A stretch of 64,000 nucleotides of DNA, from contig NZ_JBANRL010000001.1 of assembly GCF_037154015.1 (NCBI RefSeq), positions 620,001 to 684,000 on the forward strand. Reading direction: 5' to 3'. Each line of letters begins with the position of its first letter. Position 1 is the first letter of the stretch. The position numbers and the translations under genes were made by a program. Shown in pieces: positions 47,124 through 55,773 of the stretch. Under the pieces are notes generated by a model. That model made no database searches. It was not told where the DNA came from and saw nothing but the letters and a program-made list of their open reading frames with translations. The DNA comes from Altererythrobacter aquiaggeris. GTDB taxonomy: Bacteria > Pseudomonadota > Alphaproteobacteria > Sphingomonadales > Sphingomonadaceae.

Positions 47124-47684
47124 TCAACCGGGAAGAAACACACCGTCCGTGACGTGAATTACGCCGTTTGAAACGCGCACGTCGGCTTGCGTTACAGCAG
47201 CAGTGCCGCCGGACGCATCGGTGATAACGATGGTGTCACCCGATATGCGCGCGGTCAGCTTTTCGCCCGCAATGGTATCGATAGTTGCGCTGCCACCGCC
47301 CTTGCGGATCAGCTGCGTCAGCCTTTGCGAACCGATATTTCCGGCAACTGCGTGATACGTCAGGATTGTGGTGAGTGCGCCTTTGTTCTCGTCGCGCAAC
47401 AAAGTTTCGACCGTACCTTCAGGCAATTTGGCGAATGCTGTGTCTGTAGGAGCGAATACTGTGAATGGCCCCGGGCTCGAAAGCGTATCCGCCAGGCCCG
47501 CAGCGACAACTGCGGCGACCAGCGTATTGTGGACACCTGTACCTTGAGCAGCGGTTACGATCGTTGGCGCATTGCGGGTGTGATTGTGATCATGATGGTC
47601 AGCCAGAGCAGGGCTACCGGAAATCAGTGCGCCGCTCCCAATTGTTGCAGCGGCAACGAGGATAAGTGCTTTGAACTTTGGCAT
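47124..47684 (-). CDS. Exported fasciclin (FAS1) domain protein
   Basis: A 186-residue protein: signal peptide ending ALA (residue 28), a His-rich short linker (DHHDHNHTRN), and a single FAS1 domain with the H1 and H2 motifs (GPFTVFAPTDTAFAKLP near 70-95 and SNGVIHVTDGVFLPG at the C-terminus). FAS1 domains mediate adhesion or carbohydrate binding. AAGGAG precedes the ATG 47684. It lies 79 nt downstream of the ECF sigma and RskA-type anti-sigma genes on the same strand, which suggests control by that sigma factor. Confidence 0.9.
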   Translation of the reverse strand: MPKFKALILVAAATIGSGALISGSPALADHHDHNHTRNAPTIVTAAQGTGVHNTLVAAVVAAGLADTLSSPGPFTVFAPTDTAFAKLPEGTVETLLRDENKGALTTILTYHAVAGNIGSQRLTQLIRKGGGSATIDTIAGEKLTARISGDTIVITDASGGTAAVTQADVRVSNGVIHVTDGVFLPG

Positions 47685-47729
47685 CGTAATCTCCTTTGAC
47701 TGCAAGATGTCTCGGCTTGCATGGAGAGT

Positions 47730-47756
47730 TACGGAGCGTACCGGGTAAAAGACGCA
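47730..47756 (-). promoter_or_regulatory. Possible ECF-type promoter for the fasciclin gene
   Basis: On the minus strand TGCGTC (47756-47751), a 17-nt spacer and CGTAAC beginning at 47733 resemble ECF promoters with a CGTA-type -10. It sits about 46 nt before the start codon. I did not find an obvious matching copy in front of the sigma gene, so this is weak. Confidence 0.25.
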
Positions 47757-47763
47757 AAAAAAT

Positions 47764-48462
47764 TCAGATTTTTTGCAAAGTACCAGAAGCGACCACCGGA
47801 CCGGCGTTGCCGCTGCTTGGCGCACCGCCCAATGGTTCCCGTGTCAGGACAAGGCCCGAGCCATCGGCAAGAGTTTTTGCAAGTGCAGGTTCGACCGTTA
47901 TCCTGCGTTCGAAGCCTGCCTCTACTACACCGAGCGACCGTGTCCCCCCTTCGTCATCGACTACCCACAGTTCATGATCATGCACACCGTCGGCGGTCAG
48001 ACCGCTGGCTGAAATGAGCAGTTGCGATTGGTCGGGCAGAAATGTCACCCCAAGGCGCAGAGGGGTGTCGCCAATTGCAATTGACGCCACCAGTGGCGCT
48101 TCTACGCCAGAAGAGGCAGATGGTGTCGGCGCCGTTACGGGAAATGCGAACAGGGCTATCGCGATTGCGGCGGCTGCAGCCAGGCTGCTTGCCAGCTGCC
48201 ACGTGCGGACCCGCTTGCGCAGGGCCACAATTTCGGCACTTTCGCGCGGCTTGGCCATCGCGCTCTCGATACGGGGCCATAAGTCCGGCCCCGGCTCAAG
48301 TTCGGAAATTTCGTCGAGCAAGGGCGCGAGACGCATTTCCCAAAGCGCGACTTGGTCTGCGAAAGACTGATCGCTGGCAAGCAATCGGCGTGCTTCCATT
48401 GCTTCCTCGGCGACAAGAAGGCCAAGTGCCTGTTCAGCGGCGAGGCGGCTGCGATCATTCAT
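47764..48462 (-). CDS. RskA-type anti-sigma factor
   Basis: A 232-residue single-pass membrane protein: an N-terminal cytoplasmic anti-sigma segment (about 1-88; AAEQALGLLVAEEAMEARRLL), one membrane helix (89-108) and a periplasmic RskA domain (LISASGLTADGVHDHELWVVDD). This is the architecture of anti-sigma-K factors, which hold their ECF sigma at the membrane until proteolysed. ATG 48462 overlaps the sigma gene stop by four bases, so the two are coupled. Confidence 0.85.
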   Translation of the reverse strand: MNDRSRLAAEQALGLLVAEEAMEARRLLASDQSFADQVALWEMRLAPLLDEISELEPGPDLWPRIESAMAKPRESAEIVALRKRVRTWQLASSLAAAAAIAIALFAFPVTAPTPSASSGVEAPLVASIAIGDTPLRLGVTFLPDQSQLLISASGLTADGVHDHELWVVDDEGGTRSLGVVEAGFERRITVEPALAKTLADGSGLVLTREPLGGAPSSGNAGPVVASGTLQKI

Positions 48463-49049
48463 TGTGCGTCTGATCCTAAACACTTTGCCAGTGCGGCAAG
48501 ACCCCGGCGAACCCAGCTCTTCATCGTGCCTAGCGGCACTCCGCGAGCCTCGGCCAGTTCTTTGTAAGTGACACCGTCAAAGAAAGCGCTTCGGATTGCT
48601 GCTTGCTGGCGTTCCTCGAGCTTGCCCAGGCACAAATGGATTTGGCCCTCCGTTTGCTTTTGCTCGATGACATTGTCCGCCAGCGGTGTGTCGTCCTCCA
48701 CACCGAGTGCTGCATCCGCGGGAAGCGCGCCGCGAACCGGCTTGCGTTTGCGTAACCGATCAATAGCCCGGTTGCGGGCAAAGGTGGCGAGCCAGCTAAT
48801 CGGGCTCGCTCGCGCGGGGTCATACCGATCTGCCCGCTCCCAAAGACCGAGATAGACATCTTGCAAAGCATCCTCCGCTTCCCCCCTGTCGTTCAAGATA
48901 CGGAAACAGATGCCGAATAGTTTCGCCGATGTAGCCGAATAAATATCCTTCAGCGCTTTACGGTCACCGCCAGCCAAGCGCGCCATATCAGCGCTCAGTT
49001 GCGCTCGTGCTTGTGTAGCGGCACTATCTCTTGGTGGTTTGGAGACCAT
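48459..49049 (-). CDS. ECF RNA polymerase sigma factor (SigK-like)
   Basis: A 196-residue group IV sigma factor: region 2 (DIYSATSAKLFGICFRILND, then EDALQDVYLGLWERA and ARASPISWLATFARNRAIDRLRK) and region 4 (ERQQAAIRSAFFDGVTYKELAEARGVPLGTMKSWVRRGLAAL). It is first in a unit with its coupled anti-sigma and the fasciclin gene. The direct neighbour arrangement is like the mycobacterial SigK/RskA system, which controls fasciclin antigens. Divergent from the methyltransferase gene. Confidence 0.9.
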   Translation of the reverse strand: MVSKPPRDSAATQARAQLSADMARLAGGDRKALKDIYSATSAKLFGICFRILNDRGEAEDALQDVYLGLWERADRYDPARASPISWLATFARNRAIDRLRKRKPVRGALPADAALGVEDDTPLADNVIEQKQTEGQIHLCLGKLEERQQAAIRSAFFDGVTYKELAEARGVPLGTMKSWVRRGLAALAKCLGSDAQ

Positions 49050-49099
49050 TGCGCCAACCTTACCGAATTGCGTTCAGCCCGTCACCTACAGTTGCGCAA

Positions 49100-49849
49100 A
49101 TGGTGCCAAGCAAGCATGATTGGACGATGAGGTTTACACCGGTCCAGTCATCACTGAACGTATTGCAGGGCATTCCCGGAGCGAAGTCACTGGCCCGCAT
49201 ATTGCGGCTGGCAGCCAACGCCGATTTTCGCGCAGTGGAGCAACTGCGACGCGACCGTGATCAGCGATTGCTGCAACCTTTCCCGACTACAGCAGAAAAC
49301 CGGTATCCCGCGCTGTTTGATGCTGTCGCACAGCTTCTGGCGGACAATCCTGAGCCCCGAGTGTTATCGTTCGGCTGCTCGTCCGGCGAGGAAGTTCGCG
49401 CGGTTCGAAACCGTTTGCCGTCTGCCAGAATAATTGGCGTCGATATAAACCCGCGCATGATCAAAATGGCCCGCCGCCGCGATCCTGAGGGAGACTACCG
49501 CTTGTCAGCGCGGCCGCCCAGTCACGGCGCATTCGATGCCATTTTCGCCATGGCGGTGTTCAGGCACGGCGATCTCGAGGCGTCCAGGCCCCAGAACTGT
49601 GCGTCGATCCTTTCATTCAAGCAATTTTCCGAAGGGGTTTCTGCGTTGGATGATGTGATGGTCAGTGGGGGCTATCTGGCTATCGGCAACGCGCATTTTC
49701 GGTTTGCAGATACTGCGACCGCCAGATTGTACGATGTGGTTCCCCTCGAATCCGCGCAACCCGCGCCTGACCTTGTTTATGGACCCGATAACGAACGATT
49801 GACGGAAGTTGCCGACAACCAGTTATTGTTTCGCAAGGTTCGCGCCTAA
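49100..49849 (+). CDS. Class I SAM-dependent methyltransferase-like protein
   Basis: A 249-residue protein with a Rossmann methyltransferase core: motif I VLSFGCSSGEE (88-98), acidic end of strand 2 IIGVDINPRM (D115) and AIFAMAVFRHGDL. The upstream 85 residues are not recognised. The start is unclear: ATG 49100 and ATG 49127 both lack a strong ribosome binding site, and 49031 would overlap the sigma gene. The substrate is unknown. It converges with the CDF gene. Confidence 0.7.
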   Translation: MVPSKHDWTMRFTPVQSSLNVLQGIPGAKSLARILRLAANADFRAVEQLRRDRDQRLLQPFPTTAENRYPALFDAVAQLLADNPEPRVLSFGCSSGEEVRAVRNRLPSARIIGVDINPRMIKMARRRDPEGDYRLSARPPSHGAFDAIFAMAVFRHGDLEASRPQNCASILSFKQFSEGVSALDDVMVSGGYLAIGNAHFRFADTATARLYDVVPLESAQPAPDLVYGPDNERLTEVADNQLLFRKVRA

Positions 49850-50754
49850 ACCTTTGCTGCATCTTCCAGCACACAGTTTTCGCAGTCCTGTTCGATCTGG
49901 ATCGTCGCATGACCGATATGGTGGCTATGCTCCAGTTCGTGGGCCACCTCGTGCAAAAATTTGTCGCCCGGATGTCCCTGCGGCATCACCAGATGGGCCG
50001 TAAATGCAGTTTCGGTCGTGCTCATAGGCCAGATATGAAGATCATGCACCCGCTCTACGCCGGGCAGATTTGTCAGATAGGTACGAACCGCGCTCTCATC
50101 GATATTATCCGGTACACCAAGCAGGCCCATTTTAATGCTGTCTTTGGCAAGCCCCCAAGTGCCCCAGGCGATCAGCGCGACAATGATGAGGCTGGTAACG
50201 GGGTCGATCCACAGCGCTCCTGTTAACAAAATCAAGGCGCCCGCCACAACTACGCCGAGCGATACGAGCGCATCGGCAGCCATATGCAGAAATGCACCGC
50301 GGATGTTGAGATCATCCTTGCGTCCCTTCAGGAAAAGTAGCGCAGTCGCCGTGTTGATCACGATGCCAATTCCGGCAACCAGCATCACTGTGCCTCCTTC
50401 CACCGGCTGCGGGTCGGAAAGCCTGCGAATAGTCTCGACCAGGATTACCCCCAAGGCGATGAGTAGCGTCGCAGCGTTGGCGATCGCCGCGAGAATGGTG
50501 GAGCTTTTGAGACCGTAGGTGAATCGTTCGCTTGGTTTGCGCCTGGCCAGAATGCTTGCGCCCCATGCAAGCAGCAGACTCAATACGTCCGAAAGATTGT
50601 GCCCCGCGTCCGCGACCAGCGCCATCGACCCGGATAAAAATCCGTAGGTGGCCTCGACAATGACAAATGCAATGTTCAACAGCACGCCGATCGCAAAGGC
50701 GCGGCTGAAATCAGCCGGTGCGTGCGAATGGTCGTGTGAATGTGCGCCGCTCAT
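49846..50754 (-). CDS. Cation diffusion facilitator (CzcD/ZitB-like)
   Basis: A 302-residue metal/proton antiporter: His-rich N-terminus (HSHDHSH), six membrane helices, and the metal-site motifs HNLSD (52-56) and HMAADAL in helices 2 and 5. The C-terminal cytoplasmic domain ends with Cys-rich residues (DCENCVLED). Most likely exports Zn2+ or a similar divalent ion. It overlaps the methyltransferase gene by four bases at the 3' end; mtgA lies three bases upstream of its start codon. Confidence 0.92.
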   Translation of the reverse strand: MSGAHSHDHSHAPADFSRAFAIGVLLNIAFVIVEATYGFLSGSMALVADAGHNLSDVLSLLLAWGASILARRKPSERFTYGLKSSTILAAIANAATLLIALGVILVETIRRLSDPQPVEGGTVMLVAGIGIVINTATALLFLKGRKDDLNIRGAFLHMAADALVSLGVVVAGALILLTGALWIDPVTSLIIVALIAWGTWGLAKDSIKMGLLGVPDNIDESAVRTYLTNLPGVERVHDLHIWPMSTTETAFTAHLVMPQGHPGDKFLHEVAHELEHSHHIGHATIQIEQDCENCVLEDAAKV

Positions 50755-50757
50755 GAT

Positions 50758-51426
50758 CTAATCGTACACGCACATATCCAGGCCGTCTCGCCTGACAACA
50801 CTGATACGGGCGGCGATGGAATTGCCGTGACGGCGCAGCCAGCCCGTGGGATTGGCAACCGAGCGCTTTTTGGGGAGCGGCAAAGCGGCAGCCATCCGGC
50901 CTGCTTCGGTCGGCGTCAGTTTGCCGGCAGAATGCTGGAAGTAACGCTGCGCCCCGGCTTCGGCGCCATAGGTACCGATGCCGGTTTCAGCGACGTTCAG
51001 ATAAACCTCCATGATCCGGCGCTTTGTCCAGAGGTTTTCGATCAGAAAGGTGAACCAGGCCTCCAGGCCTTTACGGAAATAACCGCCGCCTTGCCACAGG
51101 AATACGTTTTTGGCTGTCTGCTGGCTGATGGTCGAGCCCCCACGGATTCGGCCACCCTTGGCATTTTTTTCCATCGCTTTGAGGATTGCCTCACGGTCAA
51201 AACCGTCATGGGTACAGAACTTGGAATCCTCTGCCGCGATCACGGCGCGAACCAGATTACGATCGATATCGGAGAGCGGCTCCCAATCCTTGGTGATACT
51301 CTCGCCGTCCATCAGCATCGTCGCGGTTACCGGCACGGGTACAAACCGGAATGCGATGACCAGCGCTATGCTGAGGAGCACGAACCAGATTACGATTTTT
51401 GCAGCAAACCAAAGGATACGGATCAT
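50758..51426 (-). CDS. mtgA: Monofunctional peptidoglycan glycosyltransferase
   Basis: Polymerises lipid II into glycan strands. The 222-residue protein has one N-terminal membrane helix (ILWFAAKIVIWFVLLSIALVIAF) and the GT51 motifs AAEDSKFCTHDGFD (catalytic Glu), GGSTISQQTAKN, RRIMEVYLN and GAEAGAQRYF. I chose ATG 51426 since the residues before it are polar and unrelated. It lies directly upstream of the CDF gene. Confidence 0.94.
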   Translation of the reverse strand: MIRILWFAAKIVIWFVLLSIALVIAFRFVPVPVTATMLMDGESITKDWEPLSDIDRNLVRAVIAAEDSKFCTHDGFDREAILKAMEKNAKGGRIRGGSTISQQTAKNVFLWQGGGYFRKGLEAWFTFLIENLWTKRRIMEVYLNVAETGIGTYGAEAGAQRYFQHSAGKLTPTEAGRMAAALPLPKKRSVANPTGWLRRHGNSIAARISVVRRDGLDMCVYD

Positions 51427-51462
51427 GCGCGGCTCATATCCTGTGTTCAACCAAAAGAGAAA

Positions 51463-51490
51463 CCCTCCCCGCTCGATTGAGCGGGGAGGG
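51463..51490 (-). terminator. rpoH terminator
   Basis: A perfect 12-bp stem, CCCTCCCCGCTC (51463-51474) / GAGCGGGGAGGG (51479-51490), with a GATT loop. On the minus strand it is followed by TTTCTCTTTT. It lies 23 nt after the rpoH stop codon, ahead of mtgA. Confidence 0.9.
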
Positions 51491-51512
51491 ATATATTCTC
51501 AAATCCTAGCTT

Positions 51513-52418
51513 TTAAACAGCAGAGGGCGTGAACCGTTCGCCGGCGATTGTTTTCATCGCCTTTTGGAGTTTTTCAAACGCGCGCACTTCGATCTGGCGA
51601 ATACGCTCGCGACTTACATCGTAAACTTGCGACAACTGCTCAAGTGTTTGCGGATTTTCTGTCAGCCGGCGTTCGGTGAGGATGTGCTGTTCCCGCTCGT
51701 TAAGCGATTCCATTGCTTCACCCAGCATTTCGTGGCGAACCGATGCCTCCTCGGCATCCGCGACGGTTTTGTCCTGAAGCGGACGATCGTCAGTCAGCCA
51801 ATCCTGCCACTGCCCGGCCCCATCTTCATCGCCGCGCATCTGCACGTTGAGCGACGCATCGCCGCCCATCATCATACGGCGGTTCATGTTGATAACTTCC
51901 TGCTCGGGCACACCGAGGTCGGTCGCGATCCGTGTCACATCGTCAGGATGCAGGTCGGAATCTTCATAAGCCTCAAGCTGTTTTTTCATCCGTCTAAGGT
52001 TGAAGAACAGTTTCTTCTGCGCCGCGGTCGTACCCATTTTAACGAGCGACCAGCTACGGAGGATAAATTCCTGCATGCTCGCCTTGATCCACCACATCGC
52101 GTAAGTGGCAAGGCGGAAGCCCCGATCAGGTTCGAATTTCTTCACGCCCTGCATCAGCCCTACATTTCCTTCGGAAATCAGATCGCTGACAGGCAGGCCA
52201 TAGCCGCGATAGCCCATCGCAATCTTTGCCACGAGCCGCAAATGCGACGTGACAAGCTGCGCAGCGGCTTCCGGATCTTCGTGTTCGGCATACCGTTTGG
52301 CGAGCATGTATTCCTGCTCGGGCTTCAGCATCGGATATTTTTTGATTTCGGTCAGATAGCGGTTGAGGCTCTGCTCTCCGCTAAGGGCGGGGACCGAAAG
52401 TTTCTTCTTCGTAGTCAT
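51513..52418 (-). CDS. rpoH: RNA polymerase sigma-32 factor
   Basis: Heat-shock sigma factor. The 301-residue protein has region 2 (SHLRLVAKIAMGYRGYGLPVSDLISEGNVGLMQGVKKFEPDRGFRLATYAMWWI pattern), the RpoH box QKKLFFNLR and region 4 ending DVSRERIRQIEVRAFEKLQ. This box distinguishes it from housekeeping sigma factors. Alphaproteobacterial RpoH proteins control clpP-type genes, two of which lie in this window. Single-gene unit with its own terminator. Confidence 0.95.
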   Translation of the reverse strand: MTTKKKLSVPALSGEQSLNRYLTEIKKYPMLKPEQEYMLAKRYAEHEDPEAAAQLVTSHLRLVAKIAMGYRGYGLPVSDLISEGNVGLMQGVKKFEPDRGFRLATYAMWWIKASMQEFILRSWSLVKMGTTAAQKKLFFNLRRMKKQLEAYEDSDLHPDDVTRIATDLGVPEQEVINMNRRMMMGGDASLNVQMRGDEDGAGQWQDWLTDDRPLQDKTVADAEEASVRHEMLGEAMESLNEREQHILTERRLTENPQTLEQLSQVYDVSRERIRQIEVRAFEKLQKAMKTIAGERFTPSAV

Positions 52419-52530
52419 GTTTTCCCAAACCTTTCATTGTCTGCCAAGCGGCGCGGACCCCTGATGGGCATCCGTCATTGCTGGCCACGGCTTCATTATA
52501 GGGGCGTTGGCCTCGCGCACCAAGTGCATT

Positions 52531-53484
52531 TCATCGATTCAAACCATCGGTTTGGTCGATGAGTTCCTGCATATCTGCGGGTAATTCGGCGGATAGTTCG
52601 ATCCGGTTACCAAATACCGGGTGATCAAAGCCGAGATCAGCAGCATGGAGGGCCTGGCGATGAAAGCCAATCCGGTCGAGAATCGGTTTCAATGCTGATT
52701 GGTTACGCCCGTACATCTGGTCCCCTACTAGGGGATGACCGATTGACGACATATGAACCCTGATCTGGTGCGTTCTGCCCGTTTCCAGACGGCATTCGAT
52801 AAGTGAAGAATTTTCGAGCCTTTTTAACGTCTTATAATGTGTGATAGCATGTTTGCCGCGCGCAGAACTTTCATCGAGCACGGCCATCTTCTTACGGTTG
52901 CGATCAGAGCGCCCTATTCGCGCGTCGATCGTCGCTGCGGGGGGTATCGGATATCCGCTTGCGACGGCCAGATACCGCCGCGAAATCGAGTGGTCAGCAA
53001 ACTGCGACGCAAGCCCTTCATGCGCGGCAGTAGTTTTTGCTGCCACCAGTAAACCGGAAGTATCCTTATCAATCCGGTGCACTATTCCGGGACGGGCAAC
53101 CCCGCCAATGCCCGATAGCTGACCCTTGCAATGATACAGCAAAGCATTGACCAACGTGCCGGTGTAATTTCCGGCGGCTGGGTGGACGACCATTCCGGCA
53201 GGTTTATTGACGACGATAAGATGACCGTCCTCAAATACGACATCCAGCGGGATGTCTTCGGGTTGCGCCTCGGCAGGCGTGGGGGCGGGCAGCGTAATGA
53301 CGAAGCCTGCGCCAGCTTGCACCTTTGCGGAAGGGCTGGATATGGTGGTTTTACCGACCGTTATCGCGCCTTGGGCGATTAGTGCCTTGATCCGCTCACG
53401 GGACAGATTTGTCGCCTCGGCCAGCGCTTTGTCCATGCGGCCCGAGACAGATACCGTTCCGTGAATGACATCGGCTGTTCGCAT
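52531..53484 (-). CDS. RluA-family pseudouridine synthase (RluD-like)
   Basis: A 317-residue rRNA pseudouridine synthase with an N-terminal S4 RNA-binding domain (about 17-60; MDKALAEATNLSRERIKALIAQGAITV pattern) and the catalytic motif GIVHRIDKDTSGLLV with the nucleophile Asp. Two-domain layout and length fit RluD, which modifies 23S rRNA. The ATG at 53484 is used rather than 53652, since the longer frame is antisense to the JAMM gene. Only 16 nt separate its start from that of the divergent gene. Confidence 0.92.
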   Translation of the reverse strand: MRTADVIHGTVSVSGRMDKALAEATNLSRERIKALIAQGAITVGKTTISSPSAKVQAGAGFVITLPAPTPAEAQPEDIPLDVVFEDGHLIVVNKPAGMVVHPAAGNYTGTLVNALLYHCKGQLSGIGGVARPGIVHRIDKDTSGLLVAAKTTAAHEGLASQFADHSISRRYLAVASGYPIPPAATIDARIGRSDRNRKKMAVLDESSARGKHAITHYKTLKRLENSSLIECRLETGRTHQIRVHMSSIGHPLVGDQMYGRNQSALKPILDRIGFHRQALHAADLGFDHPVFGNRIELSAELPADMQELIDQTDGLNR

Positions 53485-53500
53485 GTTATGGGAATGGGCG

Positions 53501-53896
53501 ATGCAATTGGCGGTTACAAGAGAAGTTCTCGAATTCATCGAGCGAGAAGCGGGTCTGGCCCTACCTGATGAATGCTGCGGAATTCTCACAGGAAACGGCC
53601 GTTCCGTAACCGGCGCAATAGCCGCGCGTAATGTGCACGCGAGCCCTGCCAACCATTTCGAGCTGGAACCGCAAGCGCTTATAGACGCGCACCGTGCTGC
53701 ACGCTCCGGTGGCCCCGCCGTTCTCGGTTATTATCACTCTCATCCCAATGGCTTGGCAAGGCCGTCAAAGATCGATCAGGCAGAAGCATTTGGTGACGGA
53801 AAAATATGGGCGGTAATCGCCAAGAGCGAGGTAACATTCTGGCTCGATGATCCTGTCGGGTTTTCCGCGCTTTCATACTCCGCCACAGACGGGTAG
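53501..53896 (+). CDS. JAMM-motif metallopeptidase (M67 family)
   Basis: A 131-residue MPN-domain protein with the JAMM zinc motif (HSHPNGLARPSKID) and an upstream Glu in ECCGILTGNG. JAMM enzymes cleave isopeptide bonds or process C-terminal tails of ubiquitin-like proteins; bacterial ones often sit near ThiS, MoaD or E1-like genes, none of which is present here. Start ATG 53501 is preceded by GGGAATGGG and matches the domain boundary better than 53465. Confidence 0.85.
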   Translation: MQLAVTREVLEFIEREAGLALPDECCGILTGNGRSVTGAIAARNVHASPANHFELEPQALIDAHRAARSGGPAVLGYYHSHPNGLARPSKIDQAEAFGDGKIWAVIAKSEVTFWLDDPVGFSALSYSATDG

Positions 53897-53936
53897 GGAC
53901 AATCAGACATTTCTAATCACGACCGGATGAAATCGC

Positions 53937-54596
53937 ATGAATACTGCATCTCACGAACTTGCCAGCATGCTCTGTTCGCGGCTTTGCCATGATCTGCTTA
54001 GCCCGGTCGGGGCGCTCAACAACGGGCTGGAATTGTTGGCGGACGAGCAGGACCCTGAAATGCGCAAGCGCTGGTTCGAGCTTCTCGAGCAGAGCGCGAA
54101 GGCATCGGCGGACAAGCTCAAGTTCTTCCGCCTGGCCTTCGGTGCCGCCGGCGGATTTGGCGAAATGGTACCGGTCGAAGAAGCCCAGAGCGTGGTCAAT
54201 GCGCTGGTAGGCGCAAACGAGCGGGTCGAAGTGCGATGGGCGCTTACTGCAGCCAAATTGCCGAAGCCGGCAATCAAGACGATGCTCAATCTTGCCTCGA
54301 TTGCGCTTGATTCTCTACTGCGGGGCGGCACACTCGATATCGGTGCCGAATTGCTCGACCAATCGAGCGAGATTGTCGTTCGCGCCACGGGCGACCGTAT
54401 CGCGTTTGACGATTCTATCGGGAAGGCCCTGCAAGGAACGCTTCCGAAAGATGAATTGAGCAGCCGGACCGCGCCTGCACATATGCTTTATCTCGTGGCG
54501 GAAGATCTGGGCGGTGGTTTGCAGTACAAGCTGGATGATAATTCGCTCGTTTTGGGCGCCGTGCTGCCTCGCGATTCCACAGGGATGATCGGCTAA
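53937..54596 (+). CDS. chpT: Histidine phosphotransferase ChpT
   Basis: The phosphorelay protein that carries phosphate from the hybrid kinase CckA to CtrA and CpdR. The 219-residue protein begins with a DHp-like helical hairpin with His18 in RLCHDLLSPVGALNNGLELL, then a degenerate kinase-like ATPase fold that lacks the usual N, G1 and G2 ATP motifs. This matches ChpT. It belongs to the cell-cycle circuit with RcdA and ClpXP. The stop lies five bases before the next start. Confidence 0.88.
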   Translation: MNTASHELASMLCSRLCHDLLSPVGALNNGLELLADEQDPEMRKRWFELLEQSAKASADKLKFFRLAFGAAGGFGEMVPVEEAQSVVNALVGANERVEVRWALTAAKLPKPAIKTMLNLASIALDSLLRGGTLDIGAELLDQSSEIVVRATGDRIAFDDSIGKALQGTLPKDELSSRTAPAHMLYLVAEDLGGGLQYKLDDNSLVLGAVLPRDSTGMIG

Positions 54597-54601
54597 GCAA
54601 T

Positions 54602-55306
54602 ATGGATGACGAACTGGTCCACCGCTACGAAGCATCACCCAATTATAATGACCGCGCACTGCCGATTTCGATGGTGGTGCTGCATTATACCGACATGGAA
54701 AGCGCCGACGACGCGCTGGCGCGGATGTGCGACGAACAATCGCAAGTCAGCGCGCATTATCTGATCAGCCGAACCGGCGAGGTCATCCAAATGGTCGATG
54801 AAAGCAAACGCGCCTGGCATGCAGGGATGAGTTTCTGGCGCGGCCACAAGGATATCAATTCGGCGAGCATCGGTATCGAGCTTGATAATGACGGCGTGCA
54901 ATTCGGCTACAAACCTTTCCCGCGTGAACAGATGGAAGCGCTGATCCCGCTGCTCGCGCGGATCGTGCAGGAGCACGACATTCCGCGCACCAATGTTGTC
55001 GGCCATTCCGACGTTGCGCCGGCGCGCAAGGTCGATCCTGGTGAACTGTTCGATTGGGAATGGCTGGCAAAGCTCGGGCTGGCGATCAAGCGGCCCGACA
55101 TTCCCTTGGGTGATCCGTTCGAGAATGACGGCGCTTTTTATCTCGCTCTTGAACGGTACGGTTATGACATCACCGATGGTCACAAGGCGGTAGAAGCGTT
55201 CCAGCGGCGCTGGAGGCCGTCGCTGATCAATGGCCAGATCGACGGACAAATTCGTGCAATGCTGTTCCATCTGCTCTTGGAACGTGACCGCGGAGACGCT
55301 AGGTAA
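54602..55306 (+). CDS. N-acetylmuramoyl-L-alanine amidase (AmpD/AmiD type)
   Basis: A 234-residue amidase_2 domain enzyme with zinc ligands in VVLHYTD (His28) and VVGHSDVAPARKVDPGE, and a catalytic Glu in ASIGIELDNDG. The C-terminal about 50 residues form a peptidoglycan-binding_1-like domain (GYDITDGHKAVEAFQRRW), as in AmiD. No signal peptide is visible, so it is probably cytoplasmic and cleaves recycled anhydromuropeptides. The last codons and the stop overlap the proposed rnpB promoter. Confidence 0.9.
   Translation: MDDELVHRYEASPNYNDRALPISMVVLHYTDMESADDALARMCDEQSQVSAHYLISRTGEVIQMVDESKRAWHAGMSFWRGHKDINSASIGIELDNDGVQFGYKPFPREQMEALIPLLARIVQEHDIPRTNVVGHSDVAPARKVDPGELFDWEWLAKLGLAIKRPDIPLGDPFENDGAFYLALERYGYDITDGHKAVEAFQRRWRPSLINGQIDGQIRAMLFHLLLERDRGDAR
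55277..55305 (+). promoter_or_regulatory. Candidate rnpB promoter inside the amidase gene
   Basis: TTGGAA (55277-55282), a 17-nt spacer and TAGGTA (55300-55305) end six bases before the 5' end of rnpB (about 55312). The -10 is poor, with only two matches to TATAAT, but the position is as expected. The -10 overlaps the amidase stop codon. Confidence 0.4.
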
Positions 55307-55311
55307 GAACT

Positions 55312-55734
<423 letters not shown>

Positions 55735-55773
55735 AAAATTGGAACGAAGTATGTGCCGCTCCATTGGGCTGGT

